Shown: positions 52,430-63,945, counted from the first letter of the stretch. The stretch: 64,000 nt of DNA from an uncultured Myxococcaceae bacterium (GCA_945952225.1 CAMFHP010000010.1:50564-114563); one strand, 5' to 3'. Notes: generated by a model not told the origin, from the sequence alone. Numbers and translations are program-made.

Positions 52430-53016
52430 ACCCGTCGTCGCCGCAGGAACTCATCGCGTTCGCGCTCTTCGCCACCCTCGCGGTGGCGAGCGCGATCGCG
52501 ACCGTGGCCTTTCGCAACCCGATCCGCAACGCCGTGTCGCTCTTCGTGCACGTGCTGTCGCTGGCGGGTCTCTACATCACCCTCGCCGCGCACTTCCTCA
52601 TGGCGGTGCAGCTCATCGTGTACGTGGGCGCCGTCGTGGTGCTCTTCGTGTTCGTGATCATGCTCCTCGGCCCCGGCGCCGAGACCGCGCGTGACGACTC
52701 GGGGATCGTGCCGCGCGCCGTGGGCGCTGCCTCCGTGCTGCTCGTGGGCGCCTCCATCGCGATGACCCTCGCTTCGTTGAACCCCGAGCGCCCCGCGCGC
52801 GCCGCGGAGTTCGGCACGCTGCGCCACATCGGCGAATACCTCTTCGGCCCCGCCATGCTGCCCTTCGAGATCGCCTCGGTGCTCCTCACCGCGGCGATGG
52901 TGGGCGCGTTCTCGGTCGCCAAGGCGAACCACCACAAGGTGAAGATGAGCACCGAGACGAACCCCCTCCCCGCGAAGGCCGACGCCTCCGACGAAGCCCA
53001 GGGAGAGCACGGATGA
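52426..53016 (+). CDS. nuoJ: NuoJ, complex I membrane subunit
   Basis: 196 aa with five predicted membrane helices, the family pattern: LIAFALFATLAVASAIATVAF, NPIRNAVSLFVHVLSLAGLYITLAAHF, LMAVQLIVYVGAVVVLFVFVIMLLG with the conserved YVGAVVVLFVFVIM, and two further ones to about 175. A short charged C-terminus follows. The GTG at 52426 is preceded by GGGGAGGAGT and overlaps the stop of nuoF. Together with NuoK it sits at the E-channel of the proton-pumping arm. Confidence 0.93.
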   Translation: MNPSSPQELIAFALFATLAVASAIATVAFRNPIRNAVSLFVHVLSLAGLYITLAAHFLMAVQLIVYVGAVVVLFVFVIMLLGPGAETARDDSGIVPRAVGAASVLLVGASIAMTLASLNPERPARAAEFGTLRHIGEYLFGPAMLPFEIASVLLTAAMVGAFSVAKANHHKVKMSTETNPLPAKADASDEAQGEHG

Positions 53017-53354
53017 TCCTCTCACTCGGCCACTACCTGGTCCTCTCGACGGTGATCTTCTCGATCGGCGCCGCGGGCTTTCTCGCGCGCCGCAACGCGC
53101 TGATCGCGCTCATGAGCATCGAGCTCATGCTCAACGCCGTGAACCTCATGCTCGTGGCCGCCAACCGCTGGCAGCCCCTCGTGCAGGGGGAGGGAGGCGC
53201 GACCACCGCGCCCGCGCCGCACGGGCATGTGTTCGTGTTCTTCGTGATCGCCGTGGCGGCCGCCGAGGCCGCGGTCGGGCTCGCGATCGTGCTGTCGTAC
53301 TACCGCCTTCGCAAGACGGTCCGCACCGACGCGGCCGACATGCTCCGAGGCTGA
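53013..53354 (+). CDS. nuoK: NuoK, complex I membrane subunit
   Basis: 113 aa, slightly longer than the E. coli protein (100 aa). It has three membrane helices: LVLSTVIFSIGAAGFLARR, LIALMSIELMLNAVNLMLVAANRW, which carries the conserved membrane Glu (IELMLNAVN), and VFVFFVIAVAAAEAAVGLAIVLSYYR, whose Glu is the second conserved one. A His/Pro-rich loop sits between the last two. ATG overlaps the NuoJ stop (ATGA). Confidence 0.95.
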   Translation: MILSLGHYLVLSTVIFSIGAAGFLARRNALIALMSIELMLNAVNLMLVAANRWQPLVQGEGGATTAPAPHGHVFVFFVIAVAAAEAAVGLAIVLSYYRLRKTVRTDAADMLRG

Positions 53355-53367
53355 GACCCAAAGAACC

Positions 53368-56121
53368 ATGAACTTCCCGGACATCAGCCAGCAGCTCATG
53401 GCGCTCGCCGGAGACCAGCTCTCGGTCCTCGGCCTGCGGATCAACCTGGGCAACTTCACCGACGTCACGCCCGACACGTACTCCGTGCTGGGCTGGATCG
53501 TGTGGCTCCCGGTCCTCGGCGCGCTCGTCAACGGCATCTGGGGCAAGAAGCTCGGACGTCAGGGCGTGTACATCGCGGGCATCGGCGCCGTGGGCACGTC
53601 GTTCCTGCTCTCGCTCATCGCGTTCTACACGCTCCTCAAGTCGGGTCACCACGCGCCCGCCGAGGCCGCAGAGCACGCTGGAGAGGCCGCGGGCGAAGCC
53701 GCCGCGCAGGCCCATCACATGCTCTCGTTCGTGGCCCGCGCGCCCGCGCTCCGTGAGGTCGCCGGGAGCTTCAAGCTCGAATGGATGCCCTGGGACTGGT
53801 TCCTGGCGCCCACCGGACCGCACGCGGGCGAGATGATCCGCATGCGGTACGTGCTCGACCCGCTGTCGGGCGTGATGCTGCTGGTGGTGACGGGCGTGGG
53901 CACGCTGATCCACGTCTACTCGTCGGGGTACATGTCCCACGACGGGGGCTACTGGCGCTTCTTCGCGTACCTGAACCTCTTCATCTTCGCGATGCTCAAC
54001 CTCATCCTCGGCGACAGCCTCGTGCTGTTGTTCCTGGGATGGGAAGGCGTGGGCGTCGCCTCGTACCTGCTCATCGGGTTCTGGTTCCAGAACAGCGCGT
54101 ACGCCTTCGCGGGACGCAAGGCCTTCATCGTCAACCGCATCGGTGACGCCGGCCTGCTCATGGGCATGTCGATCCTCGCGTGGAAGGGCGGCTCCTATCA
54201 GTTCGAGACGCTCCGCGCGCACGTCGCCGAGGGCGGCACGGCCTGGGCTGCGCTCACCGAGAGCACGGGCCTCGGGAGTTTCCTCGTCGACCTGCTCCCC
54301 TTCGTGAGCTCGATCCCCTCGCTGGCCTCGAAGCTCGAAGCGCTCAACCCCACCTGGGGCGGCCTCGCGACGATGCTTCTGTTCATCGGCGCGTGCGGCA
54401 AGAGCGCGCAGTTCCCGCTCTACGTCTGGCTCCCCGACGCGATGGCGGGCCCCACGCCGGTGTCGGCGCTCATCCACGCCGCGACGATGGTGACCGCGGG
54501 CATCTACCTGCTCTGCCGTCTCTCGTTCCTCTACATCCACTTCACGACGGTGCTGAACGTCGTGGCCTTCGTGGGCGCGTTCACGGCCCTCTTCGCGGCG
54601 ACCATCGCGGTGACGCAGGTCGAGCTGAAGAAGGTGCTCGCGTACTCCACGGTGTCGCAGCTCGGGTTCATGTTCATGGGCGTGGGCGTCGGCGCGTTCA
54701 GCGCGGGCTTCTTCCACGTGTTCACCCACGCGTTCTTCAAGGCCTGCCTCTTCCTCGGGGCCGGCGCCGTGATGCACGCGTGCGGCGATCGTCAGGACGT
54801 TCGCGAGCTCGGCGGCCTCCGCAAGTACCTCCCGATCACGACCACGACCTTCGCGGTCGCGACCCTCGCGATCATCGGAACGCCCTTCCTCTTCTCGGGC
54901 TTCTACTCGAAGGACGAGATCCTCTTCCGCGCCTTCGCGCACGCGTGGTCGCCGGGCTTCGGCAAGCTGATCTACGGCATGGGCGTGGTCTCGGCGACGC
55001 TGACCTCGTTCTACATGTCCCGCGTGTTCATCCTCACCTTCCTCGGTGAGGGCCCCGCGTACCTCGCGAAGGCCGAAGCCGAGAAGGCCGCGCACGCGCA
55101 CGACGACCACGGTCACGGCCACGCGCACGACGACCACGGCCACGGTCACGACGACCACGGCCATGGTCACGACGACGGCCACGGTCACGGCGATCCGAAC
55201 CCGGTGCCCTCCGAGGCCGGGCTCGACATGAAGCTCATGACGTACCCGCTCGTGGTGCTCGCGGGCCTCGCGATCGTGACGAGCGTGCTCGGTCTCCCGC
55301 ACTGGATGACCCACCGCGAGGGCTACCTCGCGAGCTTCCTGGAGCACCCGGTGGCCGACAGCTTCCAGCTCCTCGAAGCGGTGACCGTCGAGCGCCTCCA
55401 CCACCTGGAGACGACCGCGATGATCGGCGGCATCCTCGCGTGGGCGGTGGGTACGGGCCTCGCGTACTGGGTGTACGTGGTGCAGAAGGGCGAGCCCGCG
55501 AACGCGGCCGCCAGCGCGCTTCCCGGGCTCTACAAGCTCGTGAGCGACAAGTGGCGCATCGACGAGCTCTACGACTTCCTCGTGGTGCGTCCGCTGCGCG
55601 GCTTCGCCTCGCTCGTCACCATCGTCGACCGCTTCCTGATCGACGGCATCGTGAACCTCGTGGGCATCGTGGCGGGCCTCCTCGGCCGCGTGCTCCGTCA
55701 GTCGCAGACCGGCTCCGTGCAGGTCTACGGATCGTTCGTCGGCGTGGGCACCCTGGTGCTTCTCGTGTGGTCGGTGTCGAGCCCCGCGGTGGCGGTCTCG
55801 CAGAACATCGAGGGCAGCACCGCCCACGTGCGCATCGCCGGCGGCCCCGGGTACACGTACCGCTGGCACTCGTTCCCGATGACGGCGCCCGCCGACGCGG
55901 TGACCCTCGAAGCGCAGTGCCCGGCGACCGCCGAGGCGATCACTGCGCTCCGCGCCGCGCAGGCCACTTCGAACACGCAGTTCGACGTGAACTTCGACGC
56001 CAACCAGTCCGCGGTGTGCGTGCTGGTCGAGGCGACCAACGCGTTCAACCGCGTGGCCACGACCCGCACGCTGCTCGTCCCCTCCACCGCGCGCACCGTC
56101 GTGGTGCCTTCGAACAACTGA
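53368..56121 (+). CDS. nuoL: NuoL, proton-pumping subunit with His-rich insert and C-terminal extension
   Basis: 917 aa, where about 610-650 is usual. Core antiporter features are present: FLGWEGVGVASYLLIGFW (catalytic Glu), GACGKSAQFPLYVWLPDAMAGPTPVSALIHAATMV (Lys and His), and FYSKDEILFRAF (Lys). A hydrophilic insert at about 85-115 (AEAAEHAGEAAGEAA) and a His-rich stretch at about 570-610 (repeated HDDHGHGH) are unusual. The last 115 residues, after the final helix at about 795, are a non-membrane beta-rich extension with two Cys. Antiporter 'lateral helix' region is present. Start ATG 53368. nuoM follows after 15 bases. Confidence 0.95.
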   Translation: MNFPDISQQLMALAGDQLSVLGLRINLGNFTDVTPDTYSVLGWIVWLPVLGALVNGIWGKKLGRQGVYIAGIGAVGTSFLLSLIAFYTLLKSGHHAPAEAAEHAGEAAGEAAAQAHHMLSFVARAPALREVAGSFKLEWMPWDWFLAPTGPHAGEMIRMRYVLDPLSGVMLLVVTGVGTLIHVYSSGYMSHDGGYWRFFAYLNLFIFAMLNLILGDSLVLLFLGWEGVGVASYLLIGFWFQNSAYAFAGRKAFIVNRIGDAGLLMGMSILAWKGGSYQFETLRAHVAEGGTAWAALTESTGLGSFLVDLLPFVSSIPSLASKLEALNPTWGGLATMLLFIGACGKSAQFPLYVWLPDAMAGPTPVSALIHAATMVTAGIYLLCRLSFLYIHFTTVLNVVAFVGAFTALFAATIAVTQVELKKVLAYSTVSQLGFMFMGVGVGAFSAGFFHVFTHAFFKACLFLGAGAVMHACGDRQDVRELGGLRKYLPITTTTFAVATLAIIGTPFLFSGFYSKDEILFRAFAHAWSPGFGKLIYGMGVVSATLTSFYMSRVFILTFLGEGPAYLAKAEAEKAAHAHDDHGHGHAHDDHGHGHDDHGHGHDDGHGHGDPNPVPSEAGLDMKLMTYPLVVLAGLAIVTSVLGLPHWMTHREGYLASFLEHPVADSFQLLEAVTVERLHHLETTAMIGGILAWAVGTGLAYWVYVVQKGEPANAAASALPGLYKLVSDKWRIDELYDFLVVRPLRGFASLVTIVDRFLIDGIVNLVGIVAGLLGRVLRQSQTGSVQVYGSFVGVGTLVLLVWSVSSPAVAVSQNIEGSTAHVRIAGGPGYTYRWHSFPMTAPADAVTLEAQCPATAEAITALRAAQATSNTQFDVNFDANQSAVCVLVEATNAFNRVATTRTLLVPSTARTVVVPSNN

Positions 56122-56136
56122 CCCGAGGACGCGACC

Positions 56137-57870
56137 GTGAACTCCGCCCGACATCTCCTCTCGGTCCTCATCTGGCTGCCCGCCATCGCGGGCATCCTGG
56201 CGCTGTTCCTGCCGCGCCAGGCGCCGAAGCTCCTCCGCGGCTACGCGGTGGGCGCGGGGCTGATCATCTTCGCCGAGTCGCTGCAGCTCCTCGTGGGCGC
56301 GACGAACCCCGCAGAAGCGAGCACCTTCCGTCTCGTCGAGAACGTGGAGTGGATCCCCTCGCTGGGCATTCGCTACCACCTCGGCGTCGACGGGATCTCG
56401 CTCTGGCTGATCATCCTGACGACCTTCCTGACCCCGATCACGATGTACGCGTCGTTCGGCTCGATCCGCAACCGGCAGAAGGAATTCATCGCCGCGATGC
56501 TGATCCTCGAGTCCGCGATGATCGGCGCGTTCGTGTCGCTCGACCTGTTCCTCTTCTATGTGTTCTGGGAGCTGATGCTCGTGCCGATGTTCCTCATCAT
56601 CGGCGTCTTCGGCGGCCAGAACCGCGTGTACGCGGCGGTGAAGTTCTTCCTCTACACCTTCGCGGGCTCGGTCTTCATGCTCATCGCCATTCTCTACATG
56701 GTGGCGAAGTACAAGGGCCTGACCGGGCACTACAGCTTCGACTACGTCGACCTCATGCGCATGGGCTTCCCCGTCGGAACCGAGCGCCTGCTCTTCGCGG
56801 CCTTCGCGTTGGCCTTCGCGATCAAGGTCCCGATGTGGCCCGTGCACACGTGGCTGCCGGACGCGCACACCGAGGCGCCCACGGGCGGCTCGATGATCCT
56901 CGCGGCGATCATGCTGAAGCTCGGCACCTACGGCTTCCTGCGCTTCGGCATGGGCCTCTTCCCGCTCGCGGCGCACTGGATCGGACCGACGATCGCGCTG
57001 CTCGCGTGCCTCGGCATCATCCTCGGCGCGCTCGCGGCGTGGCGTCAGTACGACTTCAAGAAGCTCATCGCGTACTCGTCGGTGAGCCACCTCGGCTTCG
57101 TGATGCTCGGCCTCGCGTCGCGCACCGAGGCGGGCGTGTCGGGCTCCATCCTCCAGATGGTGAACCACGGCATCTCGACGGGCGCGCTCTTCCTCCTCGT
57201 GGGCGTGATCTACGACCGTCGTCACACGCGTGACGTCGCGGAGTTCGGCGGCCTCGCGAAGGTGATGCCCGTGTACGCCGCGATGTTCGTCGTGGTGACC
57301 ATGAGCTCGGTGGGCCTGCCCGGCACCAACGGATTCATCGGTGAGTTCCTGGTGATCACCGGCAGCTTCGCGTCGGACCTGCTCAACTGGTCGCACCACT
57401 GCTCGGGCGCGGGCGTCGATCGCCAGTGCGTCAACTCGCAGATCGGTCCGCTCTTCGCGCTGCTCGCCGTGAGCGGCGTGGTGCTGGGCGCGGTGTACAT
57501 GCTCGACGTGGTGCAGAAGGTCTTCTTCGGCCCGAACAGCAACCCCCGCAACGCGCACCTCGAAGACCTCAACACCCGCGAGCGTCGCGCGGTGATCCCG
57601 CTGATCGCGATGATCTTCGCGCTCGGTCTGTTCCCGACGACGTTCCGCGAGCGCATCGACCCGTCGGTGCGCTCGTTCCTGACCGTGTACAACGCGAAGC
57701 GCGAGGCCCTCGGGTCGCGTCGCGCGGAGACCGCGCCGTACCTCCTCGACGAGGCCACGGTGCAGCCGCCTGCGGGCGAGGGCGCCGCCGCCGAGGGACA
57801 CCCCACGGCGATGCGCGGCTCGTCGAACCACAGCCACCGCGCGAGCAACCTCGTCGCGCTCGGAGACTGA
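56137..57870 (+). CDS. nuoM: NuoM, proton-pumping subunit
   Basis: 577 aa, GTG start. Typical NuoM: DGISLWLIILTTFLTPITMYAS, LFYVFWELMLVPMFLIIGVFGG with the conserved Glu, AIKVPMWPVHTWLPDAHTEAPT with Lys and the His pair, LKLGTYGFLRFGMGLFP and KLIAYSSVSHLGFVMLGL. Twelve to fourteen membrane helices are expected. After residue about 530 it has a hydrophilic tail including NHSHRASN. It is in the middle of the nuoKLMN run, four bases before nuoN. Confidence 0.96.
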   Translation: MNSARHLLSVLIWLPAIAGILALFLPRQAPKLLRGYAVGAGLIIFAESLQLLVGATNPAEASTFRLVENVEWIPSLGIRYHLGVDGISLWLIILTTFLTPITMYASFGSIRNRQKEFIAAMLILESAMIGAFVSLDLFLFYVFWELMLVPMFLIIGVFGGQNRVYAAVKFFLYTFAGSVFMLIAILYMVAKYKGLTGHYSFDYVDLMRMGFPVGTERLLFAAFALAFAIKVPMWPVHTWLPDAHTEAPTGGSMILAAIMLKLGTYGFLRFGMGLFPLAAHWIGPTIALLACLGIILGALAAWRQYDFKKLIAYSSVSHLGFVMLGLASRTEAGVSGSILQMVNHGISTGALFLLVGVIYDRRHTRDVAEFGGLAKVMPVYAAMFVVVTMSSVGLPGTNGFIGEFLVITGSFASDLLNWSHHCSGAGVDRQCVNSQIGPLFALLAVSGVVLGAVYMLDVVQKVFFGPNSNPRNAHLEDLNTRERRAVIPLIAMIFALGLFPTTFRERIDPSVRSFLTVYNAKREALGSRRAETAPYLLDEATVQPPAGEGAAAEGHPTAMRGSSNHSHRASNLVALGD

Positions 57871-57873
57871 GCC

Positions 57874-59451
57874 GTGAATCTCGTCCTGCTGCTCTCCCCG
57901 ATCCTGATCCCCGTCGTGGGCGCGCTCGTGCTCATGCTCCTCGACGCCTTCCAGAAGGAAGAAGGCGGCCTGGCGATGCCCACGGCGCTGATCCACTTCA
58001 CCGCGGCGGCGATGGCCCTCGCGCTGTGGAAGCACGGCCTCCCCGCGGATGTGTCCGCGCTCCACGGCTACCTCACGATCGACAAGGTCTCGCTCTTCCT
58101 CGACGCGACCATCGCGCTCGGCGGCGCCATCGCCTCGCTCCTCGCGGGCGGCTACCTCGCGGAGCACAAGCTCGATCGCGGTGAGTACTACCCGCTCATC
58201 ACCTTCTCGACCGCGGGCGCGATGATGCTCGTGAGCGCGAGCGACGTGCTCATGCTCTTCCTCGGGCTCGAGACGATGTCGCTCGGCGTGTACGCGATGA
58301 CGGGCTTCCGCCGCGGCTCGCCCCGGTCGGCCGAAGCCGCGATGAAGTACTTCCTCCTGGGCTCGTTCGCGGCTGCGCTGCTGCTCTTCGGCTCGGCGCT
58401 GCTCTACGTGCTCACGGGGCACACCGACTACGCAGGCATCGCCTCGGCGCTCCACGACGCGGCGGCGCAGACGGCGGCCGACGCGACGGCCGCGGCGCAG
58501 CAGACGACCCGCGCGCGGGTGGGCATCTTCGCGATGCTCCTCGTGCTCGTGTCGATGGCCTTCAAGGTCGGCGCGGTGCCCTTCCACATGTGGACGCCCG
58601 ACGCCTACGAGGGCGCGCCCACGTCGTCGATGGCGTACATGTCCGTGGTGGTGAAGGCCGCGGCCTTCGGCGCCTTCGCGCGCATCATGCTGGCGATCTT
58701 CGGCGACGCGAACAGCGCGGGTGCCGCTGCGGGATGGCCCGCCGCCCTCGCGTGGATTGCCGTCGCGACGATGACCGTCGGCAACCTCATCGCGCTCGCG
58801 CAGACGAGCGTGAAGCGCATGCTCGCGTACAGCTCCATCGCGCACGCGGGCTACCTGCTGCTCGGCCTCGTGGCCGCGCCCCGTGAAGAGGGCGGCACCA
58901 CGGCCTACGCTGCGATGCTCTTCTACCTGCTCTCGTACACGGTCTCGAACCTCGGCGCGGTGGGCGCGCTGATCCTCGCGGGACGTCGCGGCGCCGAGTC
59001 GGTGTCGCACGACGACCTCGCGGGCTACGCGCGCCGTCACCCGGCGGCGGGCTTCGCGCTCACGCTCTTCCTGCTCTCGCTCACGGGCATCCCCCCGACG
59101 GTGGGCTTCTTCTCGAAGTTCTACGTCGTGCGCTCGGCCCTCGACGCGGGGTTCACCACGCTCGCCATTATCGCGATGATCAACAGCGCGATCTCGGCCT
59201 ACTACTACCTCGGCGTGCTGGTGAAGATGTACATGCGCGATCCGGCGCCCGGAGCTCCGCTCGCGTCGCCGATGCGCTCGGGCTACGTGACCGCGGCGCT
59301 CATCGTGTCGGCCTTCTTCGTCGTGTGGATGGGCGTGATGCCCGAGCGCTGGCTCGACCTCGCCCGCGAGGCCGTCTCGCCCGCCGCTGCCAACGCTGCG
59401 GCCCCCACGGCTGACAACGCCGGTGGCAGCGCGCCCGCCGCGCAGCACTGA
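57874..59451 (+). CDS. nuoN: NuoN, proton-pumping subunit
   Basis: 525 aa, GTG start, last gene of the operon. Antiporter-like features: LMLFLGLETMSLGVYAMTGF (Glu), KVGAVPFHMWTPDAYEGAPT (Lys/His) and KRMLAYSSIAHAGYLLLG. C-terminal hydrophilic tail of Ala/Asn/Pro (SPAAANAAAPTADNAGGSAPAAQ) is longer than usual. Complex I membrane arm needs NuoA, B, C, D, G, H and I too; none of these is in this window. 101 bases separate it from the next gene. Confidence 0.95.
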   Translation: MNLVLLLSPILIPVVGALVLMLLDAFQKEEGGLAMPTALIHFTAAAMALALWKHGLPADVSALHGYLTIDKVSLFLDATIALGGAIASLLAGGYLAEHKLDRGEYYPLITFSTAGAMMLVSASDVLMLFLGLETMSLGVYAMTGFRRGSPRSAEAAMKYFLLGSFAAALLLFGSALLYVLTGHTDYAGIASALHDAAAQTAADATAAAQQTTRARVGIFAMLLVLVSMAFKVGAVPFHMWTPDAYEGAPTSSMAYMSVVVKAAAFGAFARIMLAIFGDANSAGAAAGWPAALAWIAVATMTVGNLIALAQTSVKRMLAYSSIAHAGYLLLGLVAAPREEGGTTAYAAMLFYLLSYTVSNLGAVGALILAGRRGAESVSHDDLAGYARRHPAAGFALTLFLLSLTGIPPTVGFFSKFYVVRSALDAGFTTLAIIAMINSAISAYYYLGVLVKMYMRDPAPGAPLASPMRSGYVTAALIVSAFFVVWMGVMPERWLDLAREAVSPAAANAAAPTADNAGGSAPAAQH

Positions 59452-59552
59452 TCCCTCCGCGCGCGCCGCGCGATCTGCCTCCCTTCCCTCGACAACACGT
59501 CTTGCCGCAGCCGCCTCTCGGGTGGCATGAGACGTGTCAACTCCGGTTCCCC

Positions 59553-60401
59553 ATGAGACCTTCGACGGCCTTCTTCGGCGCACTCGCGCTGCTCGCCTGC
59601 AACCGCGCACGCGAGCCCGGCACCGCCTCCACGAGCACGCCGCACGCTGCATCGACCGATGCAGGAGCTCCGACCGCGCGTGCGCCCGCACCGTCGATGG
59701 CCCGCGCGACGGGTGCCCTCGAAGGCACCGTGACGATCACCGCGCCGTTGCCTCCTCCGCGCCCGCCCACGCTCGATGCGGAGACGACGCGCAGGCATGG
59801 CTGCGACCGCGCCGCAAACGAGTACTACGCCAACGTGTTCGGTGTGACGGCGCCCGGCGCGCTCCCCGAAGCGATCGTGACCGTCGACGCGCGCACCGAC
59901 GAGGAACTCCCGCCGCGACGTCGCTACGCGTTCTTTCGCGACTGCCACATCGCACCGCGCATCCTCGCGATGGCGCTCGGCGATGAGCTCTTCCTTCGGT
60001 CGGAGACGGGCGAGGTGCACCTGCCGAAGGTCGACGGCCTCGGCGCGACCATCGCGCAGATGCTGAGCCGCGGTGAGGATCAGCAGAAGCACGTGCAGCG
60101 GCCCGGTCGGTACATCCTGCATTCGGTGAACTTCCCGAACTGGATGCAGACGCCGCTCGTGGTGACCCCGAACCGCTTCTATGACCAGACCGATCGCGTG
60201 GGGCACTACCGCATCGAGCGCGTGCCTGCGGGTACGTACACGGCGCACGCGTGGTTCCCAGGCGCGACGCCGGTGAACCTCACGGTGACGGTGCGCGCGG
60301 GCGAGACCACCACGCAGAACTTCTCGATCACGCCGCTTCCGGCGGATCAGATCCGACCGAATCAGCCCGAGGTGATCGACGCCGGAGCCGTGATTCCCTG
60401 A
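59553..60401 (+). CDS. Lipoprotein with cupredoxin/carboxypeptidase-regulatory-like domain
   Basis: 282 aa. MRPSTAFFGALALLACNRAREP is a signal peptide with lipobox ALLAC. A Thr/Ala/Pro linker follows to about 60. The main part starts with GALEGTVTITAPLPPPRPP and has VDARTDEELPPRRRYAFFRDCHIAPRILAMALGDELFLRSE, a plastocyanin-like strand pattern, with HSVNFPNWMQTPLVV and VGHYRIERVPAGTYTAHAWFPGATPVNLTVTVRAGETTTQNF, the latter resembling a carboxypeptidase-regulatory-like fold. Such proteins are common in myxobacteria. It lies between nuoN and the str operon with no clear partner. Confidence 0.72.
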   Translation: MRPSTAFFGALALLACNRAREPGTASTSTPHAASTDAGAPTARAPAPSMARATGALEGTVTITAPLPPPRPPTLDAETTRRHGCDRAANEYYANVFGVTAPGALPEAIVTVDARTDEELPPRRRYAFFRDCHIAPRILAMALGDELFLRSETGEVHLPKVDGLGATIAQMLSRGEDQQKHVQRPGRYILHSVNFPNWMQTPLVVTPNRFYDQTDRVGHYRIERVPAGTYTAHAWFPGATPVNLTVTVRAGETTTQNFSITPLPADQIRPNQPEVIDAGAVIP

Positions 60402-60437
60402 GGTTTCACGCGAATACGTCGATCGCGCGAAGGGCTC

Positions 60438-60466
60438 TTGACAGATTTTCAGGAGGCGGTAAGAGT
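60438..60466 (+). promoter_or_regulatory. Candidate promoter of str operon
   Basis: TTGACA at 60438-60443 is a perfect -35. TAAGAG at 60460-60465 (16-base spacing) or AAGAGT one base later (17-base spacing) is the -10. rpsL starts 80 bases later at 60545. The same perfect -35 hexamer occurs in front of nuo and che, so it is a plausible house rule for this genome. Confidence 0.6.
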
Positions 60467-60544
60467 CGCCGCCCTCGCAAGGTCCCCCAAGGGCGTATTG
60501 CGATGAGTCCCGCAACGTTTAGCCGGTAGTTGAAGAGTCCCACG

Positions 60545-60943
60545 ATGCCGACGATCAACCAGCTCGTACGGAAGGGCCGCAACCCCAAGCGATGGAAGAC
60601 GGCCTCGCCCGCCCTTCGCGAGTGCCCCCAGAAGCGCGGTGTCTGCGTCCGCGTGTACACCACGACCCCCAAGAAGCCGAACTCGGCGCTCCGTAAGGTG
60701 GCCCGCGTGCGGCTCACCAACGGCATGGAAGTGACTGCCTACATCCCGGGCGAGGGTCACAACCTTCAGGAGCACTCGGTGGTGCTCATCCGCGGCGGAC
60801 GCGTGAAGGACCTCCCCGGCGTTCGTTACCACATCATCCGCGGAACGCTCGATGCCGTCGGCGCGGCGGGTCCCTCGAACACCAACAAGAAGGAGCGCTC
60901 GCAGGGGCGTTCCAAGTACGGCGTCAAGCGGAAGAAGGGTTGA
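60545..60943 (+). CDS. rpsL: 30S ribosomal protein S12
   Basis: 132 aa, slightly longer than the usual 123-124. [19 protein letters not shown] start, then [42 protein letters not shown] and a basic end [11 protein letters not shown]. The Lys residues equivalent to E. coli K43 (TPKKP) and K88 (GRVKDLPG) are unmodified, so there is no streptomycin-resistance substitution at those sites. S12 helps decode mRNA at the A site. ATG 60545 chosen by family start. The S7 gene follows after three bases. Confidence 0.98.
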   Translation: MPTINQLVRKGRNPKRWKTASPALRECPQKRGVCVRVYTTTPKKPNSALRKVARVRLTNGMEVTAYIPGEGHNLQEHSVVLIRGGRVKDLPGVRYHIIRGTLDAVGAAGPSNTNKKERSQGRSKYGVKRKKG

Positions 60944-60946
60944 TCC

Positions 60947-61417
60947 ATGCCGCGTCGTGGTGAAGTTCCGAAGCGCAAGCTCACGGCAGATCCGAAGTAC
61001 AAGGACCGTCTCGTCGCGAAGCTCACGAACACCGTGATGCTCTCGGGTGAGAAGGCCATCGCAGAAGGCATCGTGTACGACGCCTTCGACGTGATCCAGG
61101 CGCGCCACAAGGAGGACCCGCTCGAGGTCTTCCGCAAGGCGCTCGACAACGTCAAGCCGAAGGTCGAAGTGAAGTCGCGCCGCGTCGGTGGTGCGACCTA
61201 CCAGGTGCCCGTCGAAGTGCGCCAGGACCGCCGTGTCTCGCTCGCGATGCGCTGGATCGTCTCGTACAGCCGCTCGCGCGGCGAGAAGAGCATGGCCGAG
61301 CGTCTGGCCGCCGAGCTCGTCGAGGCCGCCCAGGGCCGCGGCAACGCGGTGAAGAAGAAGGAAGACACGCACAAGATGGCCGACGCCAACAAGGCGTTCG
61401 CGCACTACCGCTGGTGA
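60947..61417 (+). CDS. rpsG: 30S ribosomal protein S7
   Basis: 156 aa, standard. [57 protein letters not shown] and [47 protein letters not shown] are family sequence. It nucleates assembly of the 30S head. In E. coli S7 represses its own operon by binding the rpsL-rpsG spacer, but here that spacer is only three bases, so the site must be elsewhere if it exists. It is followed by a 362-base gap before fusA. Confidence 0.98.
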   Translation: MPRRGEVPKRKLTADPKYKDRLVAKLTNTVMLSGEKAIAEGIVYDAFDVIQARHKEDPLEVFRKALDNVKPKVEVKSRRVGGATYQVPVEVRQDRRVSLAMRWIVSYSRSRGEKSMAERLAAELVEAAQGRGNAVKKKEDTHKMADANKAFAHYRW

Positions 61418-61779
61418 TTCCTGCTCCGTCGTCGCGATGGGCCCTTCACGGCCACGCGGCGCGGGTGTAGACGACCACGGAACGACGAGAGGTACCGAAG
61501 GCCTCGATGACGACGACGACATAAGACGACCCGAGCCGCGCGATCCCACGATGGATCGAGACAGAGCGCGAGCAGTTGCTTCGCGCGAGCGTGTGGAGCT
61601 CAGGTCGTTACCCTCCCGGGCCGAGAGAACTTCTTCCGAGGGTGAAGAAGTCGGTTGCCTGGGAGGGTTTCGTCTGTTTAACGGTCGGGCGCCTTCGGGA
61701 CCGCTCGAAGACATCACTGGACGTACACAAACTCGCGCTGCGCTCCACTGGAACGCGGCGCACGACGGAGAAGAAGACA
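61418..61779. other. 362-bp rpsG-fusA leader region with hairpin
   Basis: No gene seen; an in-frame open stretch before fusA does not look coding. It contains a long hairpin (61610-61658) and a purine-rich ribosome site just before the fusA GTG (GGAGAAGAAGAC). Confidence 0.6.
61610..61658 (+). other. Long hairpin in fusA leader, possible attenuator
   Basis: ACCCTCCCGGGC (61610-61621) pairs with GCCTGGGAGGGT (61647-61658), eleven Watson-Crick pairs and one G-U. The inner part adds ACTTCTTC against GAAGAAGT. The RNA continues TTTCGTCTGTTT, a loose T-run, so it could terminate or attenuate transcription between rpsG and fusA, or bind a regulator. Confidence 0.5.
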
Positions 61780-63903
<2,124 letters not shown>

Positions 63904-63945
63904 TTCAACGACTCAAGAACTGAAGAACTCAGAGGAGACAGGAAC

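Noticed and set aside
53146..59691. Very long minus-strand open frame (over 2,100 codons) opposite nuoK-nuoN
   Set aside because: It is low-complexity Arg/His/Glu-rich and lies antisense to complete complex I genes; it is a product of high third-position GC.
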